Assembly (NCBI RefSeq): GCF_902459645.1
Contig: NZ_CABPSK010000002.1
Span: 930,001-994,000 of the forward strand
Reading direction: 5' to 3'
Length of the DNA stretch: 64,000 nucleotides
Source: Pandoraea pneumonica
GTDB taxonomy: Bacteria; Pseudomonadota; Gammaproteobacteria; Burkholderiales; Burkholderiaceae
Within the stretch, counting starts at the first letter, position 1. The number at the start of each line of letters is the position of its first letter. Both the position numbers and the translations under genes were made by a program. Below, piece by piece: positions 9,113 through 17,546 of this stretch. The notes beneath the pieces were generated by a model. It was not told where the DNA came from, did no database searches, and saw only the letters and a list, made by a program, of their open reading frames with translations.

Positions 9113-10050
9113 ACGGCCTCCTTCGCTGCGCTGCTCGTGTCCGGCGCAGGGTCGGTGCGGCTGCCGCAGTAATCGCTGTCCGAGCACACATACATGCGCG
9201 TGCCAGCGTCGTCGGTAATCACTTCATCGAGGAAGCTTTCGGTCGCGCCGCACAGCGCGCAATGCGCGTCCCACTTCTGGATTTCGAACGGGTGGTCGTC
9301 GAAGTCGAGACTCTCGACCGGGGTGTAGGGCGGAATGGCGTAGAGACGCCGCTCGCGGCCCGCACCGAACAGTTGCAGCGCCGGGTTCATATGCAGCTTC
9401 GGGTTGTCGAATTTCGGAATCGGCGACGGCGACGAGAGATAGCGGCCGCCCACGATCACCGGATAGTCGTAAGTCGTGGCAATCGCACCGTGGCGCACGA
9501 TGTCTTCGTACAGACGCACGCGCATGAGCCCGTATTCCCCGAGCGCATGCAGCTTGCGCGACTCGGCGATACGCGGCTCCAGCCGGAACAGCGGCTCGGG
9601 CATCGGCACCTGATAGACCATGATCTGGCCTTCGCGCAGCGGGGTTTCGGGAATGCGGTGACGCGTCTGGATGACCGTCGCATCGGCCGTTTTCGTGGTC
9701 GTCGCGACACCGGCGGTGCGTGCGAAGAAGCGGCGAATGTTGACCGCATTGGTCGTATCGTCCGCGCCCTGATCGATCACCTTGAGCGTGTCGTCGGCAC
9801 CGATCACGGCAGCGCTCACCTGAATGCCGCCGGTTCCCCAGCCATAGGGCAGCGGCATCTCGCGGCTGCCGAAAGGCACCTGATAGCCGGGAATCGCCAC
9901 GGCCTTGAGCAGGCTGCGGCGGATCATGCGCTTGGTTTGCTCGTCGAGAAACGCGAAGTTGTAGCCTTCCGCGAGCGGTGCAGCGCCGAGGGTGGCGCCA
10001 GATGCGGCGCGCGAGGTGTGTTGCGAATCGATTGTGGCAGCGTCGTTCAT
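9109..10050 (-). CDS. phnJ: Carbon-phosphorus lyase, radical SAM subunit PhnJ
   Basis: 313 aa. PhnJ cleaves the C-P bond of ribosyl-5-phosphate alkylphosphonates using SAM and a [4Fe-4S] cluster. The four cysteines C264, C267, C289 and C295 (HCALCG...MYVCSDSDYCG) have exactly the spacing of E. coli C241, C244, C266 and C272, offset by 23, so both the cluster ligands and the thiyl-radical cysteine are present. The N-terminal ~25 residues are extra relative to E. coli. It overlaps phnI and phnK by ATGA. Confidence 0.97.
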   Translation of the reverse strand: MNDAATIDSQHTSRAASGATLGAAPLAEGYNFAFLDEQTKRMIRRSLLKAVAIPGYQVPFGSREMPLPYGWGTGGIQVSAAVIGADDTLKVIDQGADDTTNAVNIRRFFARTAGVATTTKTADATVIQTRHRIPETPLREGQIMVYQVPMPEPLFRLEPRIAESRKLHALGEYGLMRVRLYEDIVRHGAIATTYDYPVIVGGRYLSSPSPIPKFDNPKLHMNPALQLFGAGRERRLYAIPPYTPVESLDFDDHPFEIQKWDAHCALCGATESFLDEVITDDAGTRMYVCSDSDYCGSRTDPAPDTSSAAKEAV

Positions 10051-11339
10051 GCGGCCTCCTGCTTGTCTTGGGCAGCCGGGGCGAGATCGCCCTCGGCCTC
10101 GTCGGTGCCAGCGGTTGGCGCGGCTTGTGCGCCGTATTTGGCCGCGTGCTCGGCGCGCAATCGGCGCACCAGTTCCAGCTCGGCTTGAAAGTCGACGTAA
10201 TGCGGCAGCTTCAAGTGCTGTACGAAGCCCGAGGCTTCGACGTTGTCGCTGTGATAGAGCACGAACTCTTGCTGCTGCGCGGGCGACGTGATGGCGTCCC
10301 CCAGTTCTTGCGTGCGCAGCGCGCGGTCGACGAGCGACATCGCCAGCGCTTTACGCTCGTTGTGTCCGAAGGCGAGGCCGTACCCCTGCGTGAACTGCGG
10401 CGGCACATCCTGATTGCCACCGAACTGCGTGACCATCTGGCATTCCGTGACCGCGATCTCCCCGATGTCGATCGGGAATCCGAGCTCTTCGGGCTCGATT
10501 TCGATGGCGACGTGCCCGATGCGGATTTCGCCCGCAAAGGGGTGATCGTTGCCGTAGCCGCGCTGCGTCGAATAGCCGAGCGCGAGCAGAAAGCCTTCGT
10601 CGCCGCGTGCAAGGTTTTGCAAACGCGCGGTACGCGAGGCCGGTGTGAAGAGCGGCGTGTGCACGAGATCGTGCGGCTCGGGATCGAGGTCGGTTGCGCG
10701 CAGCGATTCGAGCAGGCCGTCGCGCCCGAGAATGTCGGTCACGCGCGGCGTGGTATCGATGGGCGGCAGTGGCGGGATGTTCGAGCCGGTGGCGGCGTCG
10801 CCGTCATTCGCGCTGTCGGCATGCGAGGATGCTGACTTGGCTGTATTCCCAGCGGCGTGCGCCTGCGCAGCCACTGCATCGGCCCGCGGCTCGCGTACTT
10901 CACCTGCGAGCGGTGCGGTCGTGGCGTCGTCTTCGGCCAGCAGCGCGAAGTCGAGCAAACGCTGCGTGTAGTCGTAAGTCGCGCCGAGCAGTTGTCCGCC
11001 CGGTACGTCCTTGAACGTTGCGGAGATGCGGCGCGACAGACGCATCGCAGCCGTGTCGATCGGCGTGGTGGTGCCCAGTCGCGGCAACGTCGTGCGATAC
11101 GCGCGTAGCAAGAAGATCGCTTCGACCAGATCGCCCGCCGCCTGCTTGATCGCCAGTGCCGCCAGCGTCTCGTCGTACAGCGCGCCCTCGCTCATCACGC
11201 GCGCGACAGCCAAACGCATCTGCTCGCGAATTTGCGTAACGGTGAGTGCGGGAATCGACGTGTCGCCGCGGCGCGCTTTGGCGAGCAAATCCCAAGATTG
11301 TTCGATGGCGCGTTCGCCACCTTTGACGGCCACGTACAT
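10047..11339 (-). CDS. phnI: C-P lyase core subunit PhnI
   Basis: 430 aa, longer than E. coli PhnI (~354 aa). PhnI is the nucleosidase-like subunit that, with PhnG, PhnH and PhnL, transfers phosphonate to the ribose of ATP. Seen: MYVAVKGGERAIEQSW at the start and conserved YGFAFG/YSTQRGYGNDHPF-type segments. The extra length comes from an Ala/Asp/Thr-rich insertion (about residues 155-210) and an Ala-rich C-terminal tail. ATG 11339 is preferred to the upstream GTG at 11345; it shares one base with the phnH stop (TGATG). Confidence 0.95.
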   Translation of the reverse strand: MYVAVKGGERAIEQSWDLLAKARRGDTSIPALTVTQIREQMRLAVARVMSEGALYDETLAALAIKQAAGDLVEAIFLLRAYRTTLPRLGTTTPIDTAAMRLSRRISATFKDVPGGQLLGATYDYTQRLLDFALLAEDDATTAPLAGEVREPRADAVAAQAHAAGNTAKSASSHADSANDGDAATGSNIPPLPPIDTTPRVTDILGRDGLLESLRATDLDPEPHDLVHTPLFTPASRTARLQNLARGDEGFLLALGYSTQRGYGNDHPFAGEIRIGHVAIEIEPEELGFPIDIGEIAVTECQMVTQFGGNQDVPPQFTQGYGLAFGHNERKALAMSLVDRALRTQELGDAITSPAQQQEFVLYHSDNVEASGFVQHLKLPHYVDFQAELELVRRLRAEHAAKYGAQAAPTAGTDEAEGDLAPAAQDKQEAA

Positions 11340-11974
11340 CAGCACACCTCCACTTGCGTGGTGCGCGGCAGGCCGAGCACCGTGTCACCTGCCGCGATTA
11401 ACAGATCGAGCCCGGCAGGAAAGCGCGGCGCGAGTGCCGCGCGCGCTTGCCAGAACGCTGCGTCGAGACCGCTAACGCTCACATCCGTATGCGTTGCGAT
11501 ACCCGGCCCACGCAAACGCAGGTGAAGGCCGCCGTCATTCGCATGACCCACGGCCAGCGTCGGCACGTCGACGATCAACGTGGCCGAGTGTTCGGGCGAT
11601 TCCGACGTGCCGAACGCAAACCGATCGAGCGCCGGGCAGCGCGCCGGGTCGGTCAGCAGCGCGAACTGTGCGGTGGCGAGTGCGGCATCGCCGTACAGCA
11701 GCGGCGCACCGGTATGAAAGCGCAACGCGCTGACCACTTCTGCCAGCGGGGTTTGCAGCCAGACGGGTGTGGTCGCGTCGGCCAGTGCCAGCAACGTGGC
11801 ACGTGCGGCGACGCTGGCTTCGTCGCTATGGGCGAGTCGGCTGCCGACGCTGCGCAGTTGACCGGGGCGGGCCAGCGCGTCGAGCACGGCGCGAAACACG
11901 CCTTGCGCATCGTGAATGGGGTCGGCGAAACCGGGTTGCAGTTGCGACCAGTCGGGCATCGATGCCATCAACAT
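11339..11974 (-). CDS. phnH: C-P lyase core subunit PhnH
   Basis: 211 aa. PhnH is a core-complex subunit with a degenerate PLP-transferase-like fold, needed for loading phosphonate on ATP. Typical stretches seen: PGFADPIHDAQGVFRAVLDALARPG near the start, split here as GFADPIHDAQ and FRAVLDALARPG, and LRLRGPGI. ATG 11974 directly abuts the phnG TGA and has a GGGAGG site at a good distance; an in-frame ATG at 11968 is an alternative. Confidence 0.93.
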   Translation of the reverse strand: MLMASMPDWSQLQPGFADPIHDAQGVFRAVLDALARPGQLRSVGSRLAHSDEASVAARATLLALADATTPVWLQTPLAEVVSALRFHTGAPLLYGDAALATAQFALLTDPARCPALDRFAFGTSESPEHSATLIVDVPTLAVGHANDGGLHLRLRGPGIATHTDVSVSGLDAAFWQARAALAPRFPAGLDLLIAAGDTVLGLPRTTQVEVC

Positions 11975-12457
11975 TCAGGCCTCCCGGACCATGGTGAAGA
12001 ATTCGACGCGGCTCGCGGCGGTGTCGGCTTCGGCCTGTGCGACCGTGTCGGCAACACGCTGCGCAATGGCCGCGAGCGGTCCTGCGGCGAGCGTCGTGTG
12101 GTGCTGCGGCATTTGCATGAGTGCGTCGAGCCGGGCGACACGCACGGCGCGATCGGCGTCGCGTCCGAGCACGTAGCCGGTGCCGACCACGCCATCGCGC
12201 TGACGCAACGTGCAGCGCGTGACCGTGGTCTCGCCGAGATTGAAGCGATCTCCGCTGCCGCCGACCCGGCCCTGCACCAGCACGAGCCCGGTCTGCGGCG
12301 CACGCAGCCAGACGAACTCGGGCGCATCGGGACAGCGCGCCAGGGCGTCGTCGAGCTCGTCGCGCGTGGCGCGGGCGAGCAGCGCCAGCCAGCGCTGCCG
12401 AGCCTGCGGGGCGGCGGCAGGCGCTTCGTGCGAACCATCGAAAGTTGTGTTTGGCAT
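11975..12457 (-). CDS. phnG: C-P lyase core subunit PhnG
   Basis: 160 aa, close to the family's usual ~150. First gene of phnGHIJKLM. Recognised by RQRWLALLARA, RVGGSGDRFNLGETTVTRCTL and the GYVLGRD motif. It works with PhnH and PhnI in the first step of C-P lyase catalysis. The ATG at 12457 has no Shine-Dalgarno; the palindromic operator starts only 5 bases upstream, which suggests a very short or absent 5' leader. No other in-frame start upstream of the homology is available. Confidence 0.93.
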   Translation of the reverse strand: MPNTTFDGSHEAPAAAPQARQRWLALLARATRDELDDALARCPDAPEFVWLRAPQTGLVLVQGRVGGSGDRFNLGETTVTRCTLRQRDGVVGTGYVLGRDADRAVRVARLDALMQMPQHHTTLAAGPLAAIAQRVADTVAQAEADTAASRVEFFTMVREA

Positions 12458-12459
12458 GA

Positions 12460-12488
12460 TTGTCTAGTCGTATAGACGTGTGTATGAT
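12460..12488 (+). promoter_or_regulatory. phnF promoter with PhnF-type operator shared by the divergent phn operons
   Basis: An inverted repeat GTCTA-N6-TAGAC lies at 12462-12477. On the plus strand TTGTCT (12460-12465) and TATGAT (12483-12488) form a sigma-70-like -35/-10 pair with a 17-base spacer, so the palindrome covers the end of the -35 and the spacer. On the minus strand it sits 5-20 bases upstream of the phnG start codon. A single GntR-type repressor (PhnF, next gene) bound here could block both transcription units. Confidence 0.72.
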
Positions 12489-12551
12489 CGCTTTGGCAAT
12501 GAATGGGGTAGGACTCGCGAACTCATTACAACTTTGCCGGGTGTCAATTTC

Positions 12552-13313
12552 ATGACAGCACAACTCGAACGCGGTGGCGGCGTGGCCGTTTGGCGACAGA
12601 TTGCGCAGATTCTCGCCACCGAAATCGGCCAGCGCCGCTATGGCGAAGGCCTGCCCGACGACCGCCTGCCGAGCGAAACCGATCTGGCTCACCGCTTCGG
12701 CGTGAATCGCCACACGGTGCGGCGCGCTATTCTTGGTCTGGCCGAGCAAGGGCTCGTCAACGTCGAGCATGGCCGGGGCACCTTCGTGCAGGCGGGCGCG
12801 ATCGATTACGTTATCGGGCGCCGTACGCGCTTTTCCGAAAATCTTTCCCAGCACAACCTCAAGGTCGCGCAGCAGATTCTGTCGGCGCACAAAGTGAGCG
12901 CCGAAGCGAATGTGGCACTGGCGCTGGAAGTGCCCGCAGGTACGCCGGTGTACCGCGTGGAATTGGCACGCCGCAGTCTCGACGATCAGGGCATCGAGTT
13001 GCCGCTGGCCTACAGCGAGAATTGGTTTCCGGCGGCACGCTTCGTCGATTTCCCCGATGTCTTTGCGCAGTACACGACGATCAGCGCCACACTCGCCACG
13101 TATGGCGTGACCGATTACACGCGACGCGAAAGCCGCATCGGCGCACGCTTGCCGGACGCCGACATCGCGCGGCATCTCGGCATCAATCGGCAGCAGCCGG
13201 TGTTGAGCGTGGAGAGCACCGATGTCGATGTGAAGGGCAAGCCGATCAAATACGGCATTGCGTACTTCCCGGCCGACCGCATGCAACTCGTGGTGCAAGG
13301 AGACGCGGCATGA
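12552..13313 (+). CDS. phnF: Phosphonate metabolism GntR-family regulator PhnF
   Basis: 253 aa from the ATG at 12552. The N-terminal GntR winged helix (residues ~15-80: RLPSETDLAHRFGVNRHTVR, then NVEHGRGTFVQ) is followed by a UTRA/HutC ligand-binding domain (~95-250, GTPVYRVELARRS, YSENWFPAARF, GIAYFPADRMQL). PhnF repressors control C-P lyase genes. The frame is open to a GTG at 12480, but that start would overlap the -10 element. Its stop overlaps the next ATG (ATGA). Confidence 0.9.
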   Translation: MTAQLERGGGVAVWRQIAQILATEIGQRRYGEGLPDDRLPSETDLAHRFGVNRHTVRRAILGLAEQGLVNVEHGRGTFVQAGAIDYVIGRRTRFSENLSQHNLKVAQQILSAHKVSAEANVALALEVPAGTPVYRVELARRSLDDQGIELPLAYSENWFPAARFVDFPDVFAQYTTISATLATYGVTDYTRRESRIGARLPDADIARHLGINRQQPVLSVESTDVDVKGKPIKYGIAYFPADRMQLVVQGDAA

Positions 13314-14164
13314 GCGGCGGTTTCGATGCAACGCATCTGGCGTCTGCGCATGACATGTTGGCGGCACTCGATCTGAATGTGGCGCGATTTGCGGTGTACT
13401 ACGTACCCCCTGCGGGCTCATGTTGGTGGCACGAAGGCAGCCGCTGGCTGGGGCGCGACGCCATCACGAACCGGGCACTCAATGCGCCACAGGTCGCCGG
13501 GCTATCGAGCGCGTTATCGGAGGTCACCGTCGACGCGCGTCGCTACGGTCTGCACGGCACGCTCAAAGCGCCAATGCGTCTTGCTGCGGGCGCGAAGCTC
13601 GAAGACTTGTCCGCCATCGCAGCGCAAGTCGCCGCACGGCACGCCGCTTTCGATCTGCCGCTGACCATCGATGTGGTGGATACCGACAACGGCAAGCGGC
13701 CGGGGTTTGTCGCGCTGCGCCCGAAGACGAATGTCGCTGGCGTGCCGGGCGTGGTGAGTGCCGCTGGGGCGTCGGCCGCGAAGCAGATCGATGCGCTCGC
13801 GTTCGATTGCGTGGAAGCTTTCGACGGCCTGCGCGCACCGCCGACTGACGCGGAACTGGCACGCCGCCTTGCGCAACCGCTCACCACACGTCAACGCGAA
13901 TTGCTCACGCATTGGGGGTATCCGTTCGTGTTTGACGAATTCCGTTTTCACATCACACTCACCGATCGTGTGAATGCTGCCGATGCAGCGGCGATTACCG
14001 ATTGGTGGAAGCCGCGCGTGCAGGCGCTCGGTGCCATGCGTGTCGATGCGCTGGCGTTGTTTGTGCAACCGACGCCCGATGCACCGTTCGTGCTCGCAGA
14101 GCGGTTCGCGCTCGGGCAGGGTGGTGTGATGGGGCAGATTGATACGGCCGGAGGTGGCGCATGA
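13310..14164 (+). CDS. DUF1045 phosphonate-operon protein, 2H phosphoesterase-like
   Basis: 284 aa. Two HxT motifs, H82-G-T84 (LHGTLKAP) and H214-I-T216 (FHITLTD), mark it as a 2H phosphoesterase superfamily member of the DUF1045 type commonly encoded in phn operons. Such enzymes act on cyclic or RNA-like phosphodiesters. The window has no phnP (cyclic ribose phosphodiesterase), so this protein may do that job (inference). The segment ~141-158 is a low-complexity insertion rich in Gly, Ala and Val. It overlaps phnF and phnN by ATGA. Confidence 0.85.
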   Translation: MSGGFDATHLASAHDMLAALDLNVARFAVYYVPPAGSCWWHEGSRWLGRDAITNRALNAPQVAGLSSALSEVTVDARRYGLHGTLKAPMRLAAGAKLEDLSAIAAQVAARHAAFDLPLTIDVVDTDNGKRPGFVALRPKTNVAGVPGVVSAAGASAAKQIDALAFDCVEAFDGLRAPPTDAELARRLAQPLTTRQRELLTHWGYPFVFDEFRFHITLTDRVNAADAAAITDWWKPRVQALGAMRVDALALFVQPTPDAPFVLAERFALGQGGVMGQIDTAGGGA

Positions 14165-14748
14165 GCCGCGCTCGCTTGTTCTACGTGATGGGCGAGTCGG
14201 GGGCCGGTAAAGATTCATTGCTGGCCTATGCGCGCGAGCGCATTGGTGTAAGCACCGAAACCGGTTCGCCCGTCCTATTCGCTCATCGCTACATCACCCG
14301 CCCGCCCACGGGCGACGGCGAAAACCACATCGCGCTGTCGCTAGCGGAATTTGCGCAACGCCAGGCGTTGGGCGCGTTTGCCCTCGATTGGGACAGTCAC
14401 GACTGCCGCTACGGCATTGGCGTCGAAATCGACGCGTGGCTGGCCGCAGGCGCGAGTGTCGTGATGAACGGCTCGCGCGCGTTTCTCTCGCGCGCGGTGC
14501 AACGGTACGGCGCGCGACTGTCGCTCGTCGAAATTCAAGTGGATCCGCTGGTGCGTGCGCAACGGCTCGCCAGTCGTGGCAGAGAGTCGGGCGATGCGCT
14601 CGACAAGCGCGTGGCGCATCGCGTGCAATGGACGCCGCCCGAGGGCATCCCCTTTACCGCCATTGCCAACAACGGCACGCTGGCTGACGCGGGCGAGCGG
14701 TTGGTGGCGGCGCTGACCCAACAAGGTGACGCGCCGATGTCACGGTAA
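14161..14748 (+). CDS. phnN: Ribose 1,5-bisphosphate phosphokinase PhnN
   Basis: 195 aa guanylate-kinase-like protein. P-loop GESGAGKDS (residues 11-19), RYITRPPTGDGENHIALS and VEIQVDPLVRAQRLASRGR are typical of PhnN. It phosphorylates ribose 1,5-bisphosphate to PRPP, the last recycling step after C-P lyase and cyclic-phosphate opening. Third gene of the phnF operon, joined by an ATGA overlap. Confidence 0.93.
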   Translation: MSRARLFYVMGESGAGKDSLLAYARERIGVSTETGSPVLFAHRYITRPPTGDGENHIALSLAEFAQRQALGAFALDWDSHDCRYGIGVEIDAWLAAGASVVMNGSRAFLSRAVQRYGARLSLVEIQVDPLVRAQRLASRGRESGDALDKRVAHRVQWTPPEGIPFTAIANNGTLADAGERLVAALTQQGDAPMSR

Positions 14749-14782
14749 CAATCCGGTAGCGGTGTGGCGTTGTGTGTCGTTA

Positions 14783-14802
14783 TTTTGCAAATTATTGCAA
14801 AA
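14783..14802. promoter_or_regulatory. Palindrome upstream of the DMGDH-like gene
   Basis: Perfect inverted repeat TTTTGCAA-ATTA-TTGCAAAA in an otherwise GC-rich gap, 85 bases before the flavoprotein start codon. TTGCAA (14795-14800) with TAATCT (14818-14823) could be a -35/-10 pair with 17-base spacing, in which case the palindrome overlaps the -35. A closely similar site lies upstream of the AEP transporter (28483-28500). Confidence 0.6.
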
Positions 14803-14886
14803 TGGGCAAGCTTTGCGTAATCTCACGACATCCACCACGACACCGTCCGCGCCGTTGTCGGCGCGGGCCGCTTTCCGGAGCCCCTC

Positions 14887-17367
14887 ATGGCCACAGCCTT
14901 GCCCACTCATGCCCGCGTCGTCATCGTCGGCGGCGGCATCGTCGGATGTTCCGTCGCCTATCACCTGGCCAAACTCGGCTGGTCCGATGTCGTATTGCTC
15001 GAACAAGGCCAGTTGTCGTGCGGCACGACATGGCATGCGGCGGGGCTCGTTGGGCAATTGCGCTCGCAAGAGAGCATGACCAAGCTCATCCGCTATTCGA
15101 CCAAGCTCTATAGCGAACTCGAAGCGGAGACGGGGCTGGGCACCGGGTGGAAGCAGTGCGGCTCGTTGTCGGTGGCCAGAACGGCCGAGCGCATGACGCA
15201 ACTCAAACGCACGGCCGCCGTGGCGCGTGCTTATGGCGTGCAATGCGACGTGATCTCGCCGCGCGACGCGGGTGAGTTGTGGCCGGTCATGCGCACCGAC
15301 GACCTGGTGGGCGCGGTCTGGCTACCCGGCGACGGCAAGGCCAATCCGACCGATCTCACGCAGGCGTTGGCGCGTGGCGCGCGCAGCCGCGGCGTGCGCA
15401 TTGCCGAGAACACCCGCATTACCGAAATTCACACTGCGTCGCCGAATGGCGTACGCACCGCCACCGGCGTGTCGTGGCAGAACAAAGACGGCGATCACGG
15501 CCGCATCGACGCCGAGATCGTCGTCAACTGCGCAGGGCAGTGGGCGAAGGCCGTGGGCCGCATGTGCGGCGTGACGGTACCGCTGCATTCCGCCGAGCAC
15601 TACTACATCGTGACCGAGCGCATCGCGGGGGTGCATCCCGACTTGCCGGTGATGCGTGACCCCGATGGCTACATCTATTTCAAGGAAGAGGTGGGCGGGT
15701 TGGTGATGGGCGGCTTCGAGCCGAATGCCAAGCCGTGGGGCATGAACGGCATTCCCGAGAATTTTGAATTTCAACTACTGCCCGACGATTGGGACCAGTT
15801 CGAGATCCTCATGGAGAACGCGCTGATTCGCGTGCCCGCACTGGAGACCGCGCAAATTCGCCAGTTCTACAACGGCCCCGAATCGTTCACGCCGGATAAC
15901 AACTTCATCCTTGGTGAAGCGCCGGAGTTACGCAATTTCTATGTCGGCGCGGGTTTCAACTCGATGGGCATTGCGTCGGCGGGCGGCGCGGGTATGGCGC
16001 TCGCGGAGTGGATCGTCGCGGGCGAGCCGACGATGGACTTGTGGCCGGTCGACATTCGCCGCTTTGCAGGCTTCAACGGCAACGACACGTGGCTGCACGA
16101 CCGCGTGAAAGAAACCCTCGGCCTGCACTACGCGATGCCTTGGCCGAATCGCGAACTGGACACGGCACGTCCGTTCCGCCGTTCGCCGTTGTACGCCACG
16201 CTGCTTGCGAAGGGGGCTTGCTTCGGCAGCAAGATGGGCTGGGAGCGGCCGAATTTCTTTGCACCGTCGCCTGACGAAGCGCGCATTGAGTACAGCTTCG
16301 GTCAGCAGAACTGGCATGCGTGGAGTGCCGCCGAGCATCGGGCGTGCCGCGAGGCCGTGGCGCTGTTCGACATGAGTTCGTTCTCGAAGCTGCTGATCAA
16401 AGGGCGCGACGCCGAGCGTGTGCTGCAATCGTTGTGCACCAATGACGTGGCCGTGGCTCCGGGCCGCACGGTCTACACCGGCATGCTCAACGAGCGCGGC
16501 GGCTACGAGTCGGACTTCACGCTCACACGTCTCGCACCGGACCAGTACCTGATGGTCACCGGGTCGGCGCAGACCACCCGCGACATGGACTACGTCGAGC
16601 GCCGCATTCCCGCCGATGCACACTGCACGGTGGTGGATGTGACGGGCCAATATTCGGTGCTCGCGTTGATGGGTCCGAATTCGCGCGCCTTGCTCCAGCA
16701 AGTGTCGAAGGCAGACTTTTCCAACGAAGCGTTCCCGTTCGGCACGAGCCGCGAGATTGATCTGGGCTATGCGACGGTGCGCGCCACGCGTCTGACCTAT
16801 GTCGGCGAACTGGGTTGGGAGTTGTATGTGCCGGTCGAATTCGCGGTGGGCGTCTACGAGGCGTTGCATGCAGCAGGCAAGGCATTCGGCTTGCGCGACG
16901 CGGGGTACTACGCCATCGATTCGCTGCGCATCGAGAAGGGCTATCGCGCGTGGGGCCGTGAACTGACGCCCGACACGAACCCCGTCGAAGCGGGCTTGAC
17001 GTTCGCCTGCAAGCTTGCGAGCGATCTGCCCTTCGCTGGCCGCACGGCGGTAGAACAAGCGCGTGCGCAAGGCGTGCGGCGCAAGCTGGTCAGTGTGGCG
17101 CTCGACGGCGCGACCGGCAGCATGTTGTGGGGCGGCGAAGCCGTATTGCGCGACGGGCAGCCGGTAGGCTTCATTTCGTCGGCGGCCTATGGGCATACGA
17201 TCGACGCACCGGTCGGACTGGCTTTCCTCACCAACCCCGACGGTGCGGTGGATGCCGCGTTCGTCGAGGCGGGGCGCTATCAAGTGGATCTGGCCGGTGA
17301 ATTGCACGACGCACGGGTGCAATTGCGCGCGCTTTACGACCCGAAGGGCGAGCGCGTGAAAGCCTAA
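14887..17367 (+). CDS. Dimethylglycine/sarcosine dehydrogenase-like flavoprotein with GcvT domain
   Basis: 826 aa. N-terminal FAD-binding DAO domain (GGGIVGCSVAYHLAKLG, residues ~14-30) with T-T-W-H50-A-A-G, the histidine that carries covalent FAD in DMGDH. A FAO_M-like middle part follows, then a C-terminal GcvT/aminomethyltransferase domain from ~residue 430 (SFSKLLIKGRDAERVLQ, YVGELGWELYVP). The family oxidatively demethylates dimethylglycine or sarcosine and can pass the one-carbon unit to tetrahydrofolate. Substrate is not settled. It follows phnN and precedes purU, consistent with one-carbon handling. Confidence 0.88.
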   Translation: MATALPTHARVVIVGGGIVGCSVAYHLAKLGWSDVVLLEQGQLSCGTTWHAAGLVGQLRSQESMTKLIRYSTKLYSELEAETGLGTGWKQCGSLSVARTAERMTQLKRTAAVARAYGVQCDVISPRDAGELWPVMRTDDLVGAVWLPGDGKANPTDLTQALARGARSRGVRIAENTRITEIHTASPNGVRTATGVSWQNKDGDHGRIDAEIVVNCAGQWAKAVGRMCGVTVPLHSAEHYYIVTERIAGVHPDLPVMRDPDGYIYFKEEVGGLVMGGFEPNAKPWGMNGIPENFEFQLLPDDWDQFEILMENALIRVPALETAQIRQFYNGPESFTPDNNFILGEAPELRNFYVGAGFNSMGIASAGGAGMALAEWIVAGEPTMDLWPVDIRRFAGFNGNDTWLHDRVKETLGLHYAMPWPNRELDTARPFRRSPLYATLLAKGACFGSKMGWERPNFFAPSPDEARIEYSFGQQNWHAWSAAEHRACREAVALFDMSSFSKLLIKGRDAERVLQSLCTNDVAVAPGRTVYTGMLNERGGYESDFTLTRLAPDQYLMVTGSAQTTRDMDYVERRIPADAHCTVVDVTGQYSVLALMGPNSRALLQQVSKADFSNEAFPFGTSREIDLGYATVRATRLTYVGELGWELYVPVEFAVGVYEALHAAGKAFGLRDAGYYAIDSLRIEKGYRAWGRELTPDTNPVEAGLTFACKLASDLPFAGRTAVEQARAQGVRRKLVSVALDGATGSMLWGGEAVLRDGQPVGFISSAAYGHTIDAPVGLAFLTNPDGAVDAAFVEAGRYQVDLAGELHDARVQLRALYDPKGERVKA

Positions 17368-17546
17368 GAGGCGGCTTAAGAGGGGCGCAAAGCGGGGACT
17401 CAGGAAGGGCGTAGGCCGGGCGCAAGACGGCGTGTGCGTTCGTCCGAATCGCTTCAGACTCGGGCGGATTCCCCGCCGCTTCTGTAAAATGCCGCTTTTG
17501 CCTCGTTTTCGCACCTGTCCGGTGAGGGTGCGTCCGGTCTTCCCGT

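Noticed and set aside
12542-12557. Palindrome TGTCA-N6-TGACA over the phnF start codon
   Set aside because: It overlaps coding sequence and does not have the tandem form of a Pho box; more likely chance, given the better operator at 12462.
12590-13309. Upstream extension of the DUF1045 gene
   Set aside because: The frame is open through phnF, but homology begins at ATG 13310, which overlaps the phnF stop as in other junctions of this operon.
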